From the NCBI GenBank assembly GCA_050084515.1, contig CM114272.1:47244001-47308000 (forward strand): a DNA stretch of 64,000 nt. The letters are read 5' to 3'. The first letter of the stretch is position 1; every line of letters starts with the position of its first letter. The translations under genes and the position numbers were made by a program. Below are positions 1-11,189 of this stretch, piece after piece. Below the pieces are notes generated by a model. The model ran no database searches. It saw only the letters and a program-made list of their open reading frames with translations, and had not been told where the DNA came from. The stretch is from Blasia pusilla. Its lineage: Eukaryota > Marchantiophyta > Marchantiopsida > Blasiales.

Positions 1-270
1 GTGTGGGGATAGTTTGGGGGGAATATCTTGCCAAACCAGGAGTAGCTAGAGCATTAGTCCTCCTTGTCAAAATTTTAGGGTTCAACACATCATGCGATAT
101 CACCCTTTCAAAGTTGGGGGATCCGATCCCTCGCCCTCATCCCTCTCCGTGACTCCATCGTTCTGAGCCATAAATCAACCAAAATCAATAATGGGCCTGC
201 TTGAATCGAATAGCAATGCGAAGAGAAACAAACGTTTGGCATGATTCAAGGCACAAAATCCCGGAGCTTA

Positions 271-373
271 CTTCTGATTCGTCATCATCTTCTGACTCCG
301 CTTCCACGTCCGGGTCCTTTGCTCCTTTGCGATTCTGGGCATCCGCCTGTTTTTTGCCTTCGGAAGGTGCCAC
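271..373 (-). CDS. possible acidic exon, unrecognised
   Basis: On the minus strand an open frame encodes a lysine-rich then strongly acidic stretch containing EAESEDDDESE. It runs straight into a canonical splice donor (GTAAGC, complement of 265-270), so it reads like the 3' end of an exon. Acidic runs of this kind are common in nuclear and chaperone-like proteins, but no family can be named. The 5' boundary and the linked exons are not identified. It could belong to the same transcription unit as the minus-strand blocks at 608-1917. Confidence 0.22.
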
Positions 374-607
374 CTTTCAGTCTGGTTTGGACTTCACTGC
401 AAGGGTAGTCCTTAGAAGACTACAGTTTGCATCAATCTTGAAGAATTGATAATTTTTTTGGCAAAAGTCCGGCAATGTTGGCCCATCCACTTACGGACAG
501 AACGCTTGGAAATTGATGCCCAAAATATGTAACGATACCAGCTCGGGGAGTTAGTTCATATCTTTAAATAAGAACTTAAGGTGAATGCATGTAATCATGA
601 TCAGAAC

Positions 608-1917
608 TTAGGTTCCAAAAGAGAATTTCACCACTAGAGCCGCCAATACGCGGCAACGTGGATTTACCACAATGGCATTCTTCCGCGCTCCAACCTTCGA
701 CAAGCCGGAGAAAATCTCCACGAAGTCATCCATTCGAAACTCATTTTCTCCGAGGGTCAGAAGGAATCTATAATCCTCGTTGATCATATCTCTTGTGTCG
801 TTGAGGGAGGCGGGAAGAACTTTTCCGCCAAATACTCTATTTACAGCAGCGAGTTGTTCGTCCAGTGTGGACTCATCAAAGCCAAATACCGCTATAACAA
901 CCATGACACAGCCTCCACTCCGAATCCTCTCTCTCTTTGGATCTATCATTGGAAAGCTCACTATACAAGGCATTACTCTAAACCAGAGATTGGAGGCTCT
1001 TTGGCAAGCAACTATAAGAAACCTGAGTATTTTGATCTCAACAAAGAACACCATCAATCTTTTGCTTGCATTGAGACGAGACCCCTCAAAAAAATATTCT
1101 CCGAATTCTTCTACACTGAGCCGCTCATAATCATTTGATGTGCTCACCATATTTACAAATACTATGTCAAAAAGTACATCCCACTCATCATTTTCCACCG
1201 TCCAATTTACAACAGTCTGGGAAAATCCGAGTGAGGTTGGATCAAAAGTATAATGACTTCCTTGTGGGTAGATTTAAGAAGGTCAATCGTTGGGCATTGG
1301 GCCCTCCGCAATCGCATTAAATTTTGCAATGTTCTACAAAATTCATCAAGAGGAACATCGAATTTGGCTTGCATGCTAAAGGAGAGATGCTTCTTCAAAT
1401 ACATCTTCTCCTCAAGCAGAATATCAAGGAGAATGTGTGCATCATCGACGCAAAATTACTTATCCGAAATGAGCTTCTCATAGCAATCTCAGCAACTTCT
1501 CCCAATAGAGATCTCCCTCTCCGAGAAAAAGAACTTGCAGATGGCGCCTACATTTACTTGTTCGCGTTTCAATTGGTCGCTGTAGGATTTTAGGTCCATC
1601 AAGTCTTCATTTCATATTTTTTGAGTTGATGTTGGTTGCAATTGCAAGAGTTCTTCTGCGACTCGGATCACATTCTCCTCGTGAAGCCCTTGCAGCGGTC
1701 TCAAGTTGGTCTTCGTGAGCCTCCTCTTCTCAATGCTCGTTTTATGTCTCAGCTTGTACTCGGAGTACGCAAGACCATCTTGTGCCATGAGTTTACCTTC
1801 CTCGTAGGAAACCATGAAAGCATGCCACATATTCCATGTCGCGGGAGAGAAATTATAGATGAAGGTGTTTATCTCCTTGTGGCTGGAACTGAAATGGGCG
1901 TTCAGCCTCTTCGCCAT
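608..1917 (-). pseudogene. unrecognised minus-strand gene or gene remnant
   Basis: Three minus-strand open blocks follow one another in transcription order. 1917-1612 (101 codons) starts MAKRLNAHFSSSHKEI. 1440-1207 contains LDEFCRTLQNLMRLRR. 1198-608 (196 codons) contains STLDEQLAAVNRVFGGKVLP and LTLGENEFRMDDFVEIFSG. The residue mix (charged helices, few low-complexity runs) looks like real protein, and the plus-strand frames over the same DNA look like shadows. The blocks are separated by frame changes and stops, with no clean intron borders that I could fix, so this is either a spliced gene with unresolved introns or a decayed copy. I do not recognise the family and assign no function. Confidence 0.3.
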
Positions 1918-1967
1918 GGTCTACAGAAACCATAGAACTTTAGTTCAATTAGAATACCAATGATAAC

Positions 1968-2552
1968 AGCCCTAAAGCCTAAGCAATAAACCATAAACCC
2001 TAAGAAAAAAACCCTAAAATTAAGCTATAAATCCTAAATCCTAGGCCAAAAACCCTAAACCCTAACCCTAACCCCTAATCCAAGAACTCTAAATCTTCTG
2101 GATAAACCCTAAACCTTAACACCTAAGCCAAAAACCATAAATCCTAAGCCAAACACCCTCAACCCTAGAACCTAAGCAATAAACCCTAAGCCCTAGGCTA
2201 AAAACCCTAATCCCTAATCCCTAAGCCAAAAACCCTAAACCCTAGGCCAACCACCCTATATCCTAACCCGTAAGCCAAAAACCATTAACCCTAAGCAAAA
2301 ACTCCTAAAGCATAAGCCAAACACCCTAAACCCTAAACCTAAGCAATAAACCCTAATCCCTAACCCCTAAGCCAAAAACTCTAAACCCTAGTCCAAAAAC
2401 CCTAAACCCTAAGCCAAACACCCTAAGCCCTAGAGCCTAAGCAATAAACCCTAAACCCTAGGCCAAAAACCCTATACCCTAAAACATAAGAAAAACCCTA
2501 AACTTTAAACCCTAGGCCATAAACCCTAAACCCTAAGCCATAAACATGGTTG
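1968..2552. repeat. degenerate CCCTAAA (plant telomere-type) array
   Basis: About 585 bp made almost entirely of variants of CCCTAAA joined by spacers such as AAGCCAAAAA and CCTAAGCAATAA. CCCTAAA is the complement of the Arabidopsis-type telomere heptamer TTTAGGG. Many units are mutated and a higher-order unit of roughly 20-40 bp recurs, so this is an old interstitial telomere-like satellite, not an active chromosome end. Non-telomeric sequence continues on both sides. Confidence 0.85.
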
Positions 2553-3223
2553 ACATAGAGAGTAAAACATAAGTTGTACTCCTATTACACTATGTCCTAG
2601 TGTGGTAATAATCATATTAGAACAAAACCGGGTTTTCGAAAATACCACATTTATAAAAATTGGTGTTACAACCATTATGCTTATACTAGAGATTGTAGAG
2701 TCGCCATAGGGGCCCTTTAATGTGGGAATTTTGCTTAGATGCCTACCAATTTTTATCACCAAGGAAAAGCGGACTCCGAGTGACTATACCACAAATTCTT
2801 CACCAAAAGTAGAAAAATTGTCTTCTATTTAGGTAGAAGAACGAACTACTTTAAGAGTCAAATTCGTTTGTATTTTTTGATTGATGGTGTAAACACACTC
2901 TATTTGGCAATGACGGCTTGCAAAAAATATTTCTTCACATCGACATCCTCGAGTTACAAAGTTTTGCTTGCCATGTTGGCTACAAATATCCACTTGTGCT
3001 TGATGATCCACTAAAACAACCAAGTATGTTTGGCATAGTCGATTCACCACTAACTCCTGATGTGTTTGACTACCCCGTGTGATCAACAACTACTCCAAAT
3101 TTTGCACATCTTGATCCATCATGAATTTCTTGGTTGTTTAAGACCCCTATCTATGGCCAACCTCTCCATGGCTTGGCAATCTTGATCCACCAAATAGATT
3201 GTTAACTTTGTTGTGGAAGTAGT
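2553..3223. other. intergenic, no gene recognised
   Basis: Short open frames occur on both strands, the longest a minus-strand frame of 86 codons at 3089-2829. None shows a recognisable domain or splice structure. Confidence 0.4.
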
Positions 3224-3685
3224 AGCAAGACTTAGTTCAATGGATTGGCCACTATGTGGAATACTATCTTTCTGGTTTGCAAGTGTCTCAAACTCATGCT
3301 TTTCTTTAGGCTCACCTAGATATGTCAAAGGTTTGGAAGCCCCTTTATGTGCCCATTGTGATCCGCCAGGAAGATCCCAAGGAAAAGAGGTTGCCATTCA
3401 TTGGGTGTTCCACTCCGACATGCCAACTTAAGCCTTCCAAAGCCTTGTAAGGGTAGCAAGACTTGGTTCAATGGGTTGGCCACTATGTGGAATACTTTCT
3501 TTCTCGTTTGCAAGTGTCTCAAACTTGTGCTTTCCTTTAGGCTCACCTGGATCTATTGAGGGTTTGGAAGCCCCTCTATGTGCCCATTGTGATCCACCAG
3601 GAAGATCCCAAGGAAAAGAGGTTGCCATCCATTCGGTGTTCCACTCTGACATGCCAACTTAAGGATCCAAAGCCTTGTAAGGGCC
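3224..3685. repeat. 231-bp tandem duplication, two copies
   Basis: The segment beginning AGCAAGACTTAGTTCAATGG at 3224 is repeated from 3455 with scattered substitutions. Both copies end in CCAAAGCCTTGTAAGGG. The period is 231 bp, a multiple of three, so parallel open frames persist in both copies on both strands. These frames have no recognisable domain and are probably by-products of the repeat. Confidence 0.85.
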
Positions 3686-6600
3686 AATCCATGTTGTCCA
3701 CCCCCTGTGCTAGATGCTCATTCCAATCCTTTTGGCCACTTTTAACTTCATCATCAAAATTTGGTGACAAGGGCACACCAGGAGGAGACTTTGCCGAACT
3801 TGCACCCTTCCTATAATCTTCACCTTTGTCATTATCATCTAAATGTATAACATGATCCCTTTTTTAATGTAGACAGGTGTGCTCCTTGCCCTTCAACTCT
3901 TCCCTTAGTTGATCCAATACTTTGACTATAACAACATCTTGAGTATTCTTACACCTATCTTCACCGTTTAATTTGGAGTCATCATTTCCCTACACCATAC
4001 TCTTCATTTGCTCCACACACCAACGGCTCCTCCTTCACTACCTTTACAACCATATGGTCTCTAAGAACATCCCCTTCACCAACAAGTGAAGTCTCAATCT
4101 TACTCCACTAACTTAAAAATATATAAAATCAGAGAGAAATTAGTATTGATTAATGATGTAATTTTGAATGAATCACAGCATGATTCCTATGCACATGCAA
4201 ATCCGACTAGTGGTCCTTTCGGACAAGCATGACATGCAACCAAAGCTAAAGCCAATGCTAAAGTATGTTGACATGATTAAAACATCACTAAATAGAACAT
4301 GACTTACTCACATGATAATCTGACGACTATTCTCAGGTTTATCCTAAACTTAAAAATAGCCATCATTTAACCTTTGAGAATGCTATGCGTACAAATCGAC
4401 TTTGTGTGGGGCTCCTGCGATTGGCAATCCCTCGGATTCATTTGCAAGGACTTGAACAAGTTAACCACATTTGAATCCACACAATGGCAAAGTCAAATTG
4501 TGAAAGGCATCCTCCATGAACCATACTATGAGGACTTTGAAGGAGAAATGGCATAACTCTCAAATGCTTACCTTAGAAGTGATTGCATCATATGTCAAAT
4601 CGACAGTTGGAAGTAGAGGTCCATCCTTGGAAGCCTTTTTTCTTCCTTTGTGGGGAGGATACTTGAAGTCCAAACTACCAAAACTATTCTTTTGTTGTAG
4701 GTTTAGGGTCAAAATGTTATCTTCTTTTTCTCTCTAGAGTTTTGAGTCTTATATACAACTAATTACCTTTCATCCTCGAACCCTATCAAAAGTCTCTTTA
4801 TCTCCCTATCCGATACCTTTGGACATCTCTTTCTCCTAGATTTTGCACCACCATTTGTTGTCTCATGTGGTAAATTTGGCCCAACCTAAGTAGAGATCTT
4901 GCCACCATGACCATATTTGCCTCGGCCAGGGCGAGGGCTAGGGTCACACAATATAGCGGCTCATCCCCATTGTAGAAAAATATCGTCAATATAACCCCAA
5001 CTTCACTCTCCCTTTGTTTCTCTTTCTTTGCTTTAGACCATAAGACTTACTTGATATCAAACATTATCTTTCTATAGACACATATTTCCCAATTCACGGT
5101 CAACCCTTCCCAAGTCTATCACCCCATTGGAAGCATGCTACCTAGGAGGCACTCATGATTTGCTTTCATATGAAAGCAGTGGTTCAAGTGTGTCAAAATT
5201 ATGCGAAAGGACTGTGGCATCACAAATGAATGCTTGTACCCATGGCTTGTTTTTATCTATTTTTGTCAAATACTTGTAGTACAGCTTAGGCTCTTCTTGC
5301 TCTTTGTGTTTACAAACCATAGACAAATAACTTCCCACATTTCCAAAATTGAAAGCTCTCATAATCAATTTTGGTGATACACACATGTTATACTCTTGCA
5401 CATTGTTAGAGTACTTATGGTAAATGATATTCTCCAAGGTGTTTGGGTTGAATGTACATGCTCAAGACGTAGTTCACCATTTCCTAGTCACACTGGCTCC
5501 ATAACACCTTCCATACCCTGTCTATACCACCCATCACTAATTTATCCCTATCAACATTGTAGTCTAGTTTGGAAAAATCCACTCTATAATTGACACCTTC
5601 AAGTGGGTAGTCTTCAGCCATAATGGTAGCACCCTCACATAACACACAAGAATCTTGATCCATTGTTATATTTCACCATGGACGAATATTTACTATAATC
5701 CTTCTATAATGAAAGCATGCTAGCCACAAAGTAACTTTGCAGTTCACCAATCACGTCCCAAAATACAAAGTATGTATTCCCACATGTAAGGAACTTTGTA
5801 GACGAAGGCTACATAGTTCCTAAGGACCACATGGTGCTATATATAGGCATGTGCCAAAAGGCGGCTATATCCAAGCACGCACTAGTTGAGGCTACATATA
5901 TGCAAGGAGTGGTAGGCGGCTATATCAAGTCCATATCCAATACTTTTTGAAACATATCCTTAGCAATACTTGGCGGCCAAATATAGTCAGGTATATTCCA
6001 AGACCCAAAAAGTGGCCATATCTAAGTCCAAATGGTAGCCACATACAAGGCAAGGAGGAGTAAGTGGCTAAAAATAGTGTGTTATGAGCCAAGGTGGAGG
6101 GCCGCATCTTAAATCACCATACTGAAATTTACTTTCCATATCTTCTGGTCTTGAAGTTAGTGGGTTCTTTTTTTGGCAACCTTTACCCAAAATTGTACAA
6201 TAGGAGAAACATAGTTCATAGACCAAAGTGTTCATGTAAAAAGCACGTAGACGAGAGATTGAACATATTTTTGTATCGATTGGACTACACCAAGCTAAAG
6301 AATCAATCTTAGAAGCAAGGTCTTATGAAAATTCTCAAGAAAGGAGCAATTGACTTTCAGTCCTTTCCTATGCATTCCATTTCCAACTCCATGTCAAGAA
6401 TTTATTGGGCTCCACAAGAAATTCTATATAATGCAAAGTTGTTCGGGGCTTAGTCAAATTCAAATAAAAGATATAGGATCCTAAAGGGTCTCATTAGCTT
6501 CTTTAACGACTCAATTTTCTCCATCACAATGGTTGTGTTTATGATTACACACAGTCATGAAGATTTGGGGACTAAAAAAACATGACGAAAACCTTAGGGT

Positions 6601-6740
6601 AAGTCTTGGAAGAGATTTAATAAGTCAGTTGGAATTTTTCACCAGGACCAAAAATACAATGCGTTTTGAAAAGCTCGATTATCACATAATATATACTAGT
6701 ACTAAAATACATATGTGATGCACTTAGCATTTCCTCATCT
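3686..6740. other. intergenic, AT-rich, mostly unassigned
   Basis: No gene could be assigned. Two minus-strand frames look somewhat protein-like: 4989-4798 (63 codons) and 5437-5153 (94 codons, containing LIMRAFNFGNVGSYLSMVCK). They are separated by frame breaks and may be remnants of an unrecognised gene. Around 5820-6060 the motif GGCGGCTATATC and variants recurs in both perfect and decayed form. Confidence 0.3.
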
Positions 6741-7683
6741 ATATTTTTAAAAGAGGACAGGGTTTGAGAACCCCGTTCTTCCGTAACGACATGTAGGCAT
6801 TTTGAAGGCTTCCCCCTTACGACACGTGTCTAAATGGCAATAGCACAGGGGAGGGGGTACGGGGACGGCTAAAGGGAGGGGTATTCAAGTTAGTGGTTTT
6901 TGGGGCACGGGAGGGTATGGAGGGGGCACTCAAATAATAATAATCACATTTTTTAATTTTATTGAACCACATTAGATGGGTAGAAATAGTCCAAGTAGAA
7001 AAAACCTAAAAGGATTTGAATACAATAGAAAAATATTTTATTTAATATTATAATGGGTGATTATAAATACTAAAAACATAGAATAATTCTGATAAAAAAT
7101 AATGTCTTAATTCTCATGTGATGGAAGGGGAAAATAAATTTTAATGGAGAAGGAGTAGATCAAATATTATGGAAGGTTAAAATTATTTAGGGGATTGGGA
7201 TGTCATTTAAATTTGAATGGAGTACTGTAATAATTGAAAAGAGTTAAATTTTGTTATTCTTCTAAGATTTTAGAAAATAGTAATTATATTTATAATAAAA
7301 AATTAATGATTTCATTATTTTTAAAATTAATCATATTAATTCACATGCGATAATTTAAGAAAGGAAAATAAATTTGAATGGAAAAGGAAAATGATTTCAT
7401 TCATAAAAATTAATTTTTTAGTGAATGTGATTTTGGTGGGAAGAGTGGAAGGGAAAGAATAATTTTTGTTGGAACTTTTAGGGAGGAATGTAATTAATTA
7501 GAGGAGATGGATATTATCTAAAGGTGATTTTTGTACTCTTTTGAGATTTATAAGAGTGGAAATTATACCTAAAATTTGAAATTAAATATATGGTAAGTAT
7601 AAATTTTAAAAAATATCATCAATACCTATTTTTAAGCCATTCTATTGAGGAAGTTGTGTTAGGCATGCATGGCACGAGCAACA
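6741..7683. other. AT-rich dispersed repeat region
   Basis: No gene seen. TCTATATTTTTAAAAGAGGA at 6744 resembles a Helitron 5' end. The stretch from about 7030 to 7640 shares recognisable phrases with 58640-59050, for example AATTTTAATGG followed by AAGGAGTAGATC or AAGAAGTAGATC, and ATTTAGGGGAT. The two are diverged copies of one dispersed repeat family. Confidence 0.4.
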
Positions 7684-8305
7684 TCTATAGTATCATGGGA
7701 GAGTGCCTTCTTGATTTGCGAACACCTATCTATTTGACACGTGGCAACTAGGCAGCAAGAAACTGTTTCTCCTACAGCAAGAAAAAATTTTGAATTTGTG
7801 TAATACATCATTAATCCCTTTCCTTCACAAGTTATACACTAATAAAAAATCTTCAAACACTTTTTTATTTATGTTGTCGTGCGCATACATATCGCAACAC
7901 AACATACATCGTTGGTCATATCTACATCATACAACACCGATCTTCCCCACACACGGGTCGATCCACACATGTACAAAAATCAACTCATACATATACATGG
8001 AGATCACACAACAAAAATAAATTAAAACGGCACACCCGACCTAAAATTCCACTCCTCAATCTACATCGGCATATCGAGCCTCGTCCACCTTGCGCTATCA
8101 AGGAATCCAGACGCTAGCACCCTAGTCCTATCTCACACACATACAAGAGAGGTGCTCCAACGGCCCAACATGAGAAAGATGGCTTAGGAAAGCCATCTTC
8201 CTCTCTTATATAGGGTTGGAAGAGCCAAAAGGCTCTTCCCCTAAAAATAGCTATCCCCTTGGTTACTCAGATGTGACATTGTACATCGTACGGGCACCTT
8301 ACTGT
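7684..8305 (+). mobile_element. diverged Helitron-like unit
   Basis: It starts TCTATAGTATCATGGGAGAG, parallel to the start of the four units downstream, and ends near 8283-8305 with GTACATCGTACGGGCACCTT, a decayed form of their 3' hairpin. It is longer than those units (about 620 bp against 213) and holds extra sequence at 7890-8270. It may be the parental or a composite copy. No Rep or helicase coding is present. Confidence 0.55.
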
Positions 8306-8385
8306 TTTTCGAGCGCCACACGTCAATTAGAAAGGAAGCCGGTGGACATTGTTGTGCGTATTTACGAATTCTATCATAGATATTA

Positions 8386-9240
8386 TCTATATTATTACGG
8401 GAGAGTGCTTTCTTGATTTGCAAACACCTGTATGTTTGACACTTGACATCTGGCAGCAAGAAAATATTTCACATGCTACGAGCAGCAAGAAAATAATTTG
8501 AATTTCTATACTGCATCATTAATCTCTTCCCTTAACGGGCTATACACTAGCTCTTCAAACACTTTTTTTATTTCCCCTGTATCGCACGGGCACCTTATCT
8601 ATATTATTATGGGAGAGTGCCTTCTTGATTTGCAAACACCTCAATGTTTGACACGTGGCAACTAGGCAACAAGGAAATGTTTCACATGCTACAACCATCA
8701 AGAAAAAAATTTAATTTTATGTGCAACATCATTCATCTCTCCCCTTCACAGGCTATACACTAGCTCGTCAAACACTTTTTTATTTCTTGTGCATGGCATG
8801 GGCACCTTTCTAGTCTATATTATTATGGGAGAGTGCCTTCTTGATTTGCAAACACCTCTATGCTTGACGCTTGGCAGCCGCGCAGCAAGAAAATATTTCA
8901 CATGCTACGGGCAATAAGAAAAAAAATGTATTTATGTGCAACATCATTAATCTCTTCCCTTTACGGACTATACACTATCTCTTCAAACACTTTTTTATTT
9001 CCCTTGCATTGCACGGGCACCTTATCTATATTATTATGGGAGAGTGTCTTCTTGATTTGCAAACACCTCTATACTTGACACATGGCAACTAGGCATCAAG
9101 AAAATGTTTTACATGTTATAGGCAACGAGAATTTTTTATTTATTTATGTGCAACATTATTAATGTCTTCCCTTCACGGACTATACACTAGCTCTTCAAAC
9201 ACTTTTTTATTTTCCGTGCATCGCACGGGCACCTTACTAG
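8386..9240 (+). mobile_element. tandem array of four non-autonomous Helitrons
   Basis: Four head-to-tail units lie at 8386-8597, 8598-8813, 8814-9024 and 9025-9240. Each begins TCTATATTATTA[TC]GGGAGAG, and each ends with a form of CACGGGCACCTTA. The last unit ends in CTAG at 9237-9240 after the hairpin CCGTGC-ATC-GCACGG. A 5' TC, a short GC-rich 3' hairpin and a terminal CTAG (CTRR) are the diagnostic ends of Helitrons. Lengths are 211-216 bp. A decayed fifth start follows at 9241. No coding capacity, so mobilisation would depend on an autonomous Helitron. Head-to-tail copies fit rolling-circle replication that reads past its terminator. Confidence 0.85.
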
Positions 9241-9294
9241 TTTATATTATTATTGGAGAGTGCTCCTTCATTTTGCAAACTCCCCTCCTCTTAA

Positions 9295-10668
9295 CACTTG
9301 GCACTTTCAACCAATACGATCGCTTGCCTTCTAAACCAATAGAATTGCTCGAAATTGATTTAAAATGATCCTTGAGTATTTTGAGAGTTAATCATGGGAG
9401 ATCATTTGAACTTGTGCTTTGCAGTGGCTTAATTAAGCTAGTACTTTTAATTGCAAGAATCAAACCCAAAACTGTGTTGCAACTGTTAATTAATAAATCT
9501 TTATGAATGAATTAGTAGATGTCAATGCCATGAATTTAATTAAATTTCATATGAGAATAAAAAACATCATGATCCTCTAAGATTTATTTATGAAATTGTA
9601 AATAGTTTCAAGTTAGGATTTTATAAGCATGTTTTTTTAGAAAAACTATTTCAAACAACCATATTTTTTTATGGGGCATGGTTTGAGATCTCCTCTTAAT
9701 ATAAATCACACTCTTTGTGCCTACCCTAGATATATTCCACTTATGATCAACCATATGAAAATACACTTGTCGAAAAATATATGCCCATGCACCTTTTGTA
9801 GTCTTTGACCTTCATACACGTTAATTCGTATAATAAAAGAATGTTGAACACGAAATTGAAACGTTCACAAATGAAAAGGCAAGCATAATTTAGAGTCAAA
9901 TGTAAGTAAAGGAATAAGTGGAATAATGTAATTTCGAAGATTCTTCCTATTAAATCCCAAAATCTATAATTGCTCATGAAATAAAATCTAATGTCATTCC
10001 TTTTTCTTAAGGGATGATATTCAAAGACTAGATTGGCTGTTCATGATTCAAAATCCTTTAGAACAATTCCTATTTCTCAAGAGTATGAGTTGAGGAAAAA
10101 GCTTCAAGATCAAGCACAAAGGAGCCAAACCAAAAGATATATATGTGGTCAAGTACTCAATAGAATAAATATGAATCACTCCATTATTGGGAATGGAATA
10201 ACAACTTGACTATATATACTCCTACATACATATGAGTGGATTGACATTCAATGTTAGAATTAGAAATATCTTGAAGATTTCACATGCAAGAATGATTAGT
10301 TATTACTTCTTCAATGCGATCAGACATGACAACAATATTGATTCATCAACATCTTTTTCTATGGATTTAAAATCACAATATTCCTTAAAGAGATTATATC
10401 ATGAAATCTTGGATGATCAAATCCATATGTAGTGTCAATGAGATAACTTATGCTCTTGGCCTTAGTCACCATTCAAGAGGTAACAACGTTTCCTCTAAGC
10501 TTGAGATGCCCTTCTCTTGAGTCCTAACTCCAATAATTAAACCATTTTTTTTATGAAGACACGCATCTCCCATTAAAGTATGAACACTCATGTTCTTCGT
10601 GAGCTTCATAACCTTATATGAGACCATAAATTGATCTTATATTAGTCTCTAGCATATTTTTTTTGGTC
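9295..10668. other. intergenic, AT-rich
   Basis: No gene, RNA gene or repeat structure recognised between the Helitron array and the LTR element. Open frames are short (under 77 codons) and carry no known motif. Confidence 0.4.
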
Positions 10669-10673
10669 ATTCT

Positions 10674-11189
10674 TGTCACTTCTTTTAGGATAGATCGGTG
10701 AGATCTAGTAGAGCGCCTTCGTGAGTAGTAGAGGACATGCTCAGTAGGTCGAGGATGACGTGTTGAGGCCCCGGGAAACCTGAGAGAGCAGGTTTCCCCT
10801 TCGTTTCGGCTCATTTGGAGCCATATTGAAGAGCTTACTATTTTTGGTAAGTACCATTTTGAGTATATGATCGACTTTCTATTTTTGGTAAGTGACCCTT
10901 GACCTCCTACATCAGGTCAAGAGCCAAGGAGGTGACTTGGGAGAATAGGTTACCATGGAGAGAACTTGGGTGAGGGGAGGGGTATACCTCAAGGAGAGAG
11001 AGCTTGAGAGTTCATTATCTCTTTGTTGAACCTCTTGGCATGAGGCGGCGGAGCTATGGTCCCTTGCCTTGTGAGTGTAACCTAAGCCTCTCATTAGGAG
11101 AGTGGGTTTGGTTTGACATGAGAGAGAGTGCACACCTTTGAGAGCTATGGTGTGAGATGGTGTAAAGAGAGATTGGATCTTACTTTACA
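10674..11189 (+). repeat. 5' terminal repeat, block B only
   Basis: About 516 bp that matches 19086-19599 at roughly 95% by eye. It starts TGTCAC and ends GATCTTACTTTA. Differences from the 3' copy are mainly C/T and G/A transitions. The 128-bp block A that precedes the 3' copy is absent here. Minus-strand open frames inside it are shadows that occur in both copies. Confidence 0.8.

Noticed and set aside
5153-5437. Minus-strand 94-codon frame considered as a SET-domain fragment (GNVGSYLS motif)
   Set aside because: Only a few residues resemble a SET NHS-type motif. The key Asn-His-Ser-Cys is absent, so it is left unassigned.
8386-9240. Regular array considered as CRISPR
   Set aside because: Units are 211-216 bp and repeat along their whole length with Helitron ends. 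There are no short repeats with unique spacers and the genome is eukaryotic.
10912-11133. 73-codon minus-strand frame conserved in both terminal repeats
   Set aside because: It is preserved only because the two LTR copies are alike. It has no domain and LTRs do not usually encode such a protein.
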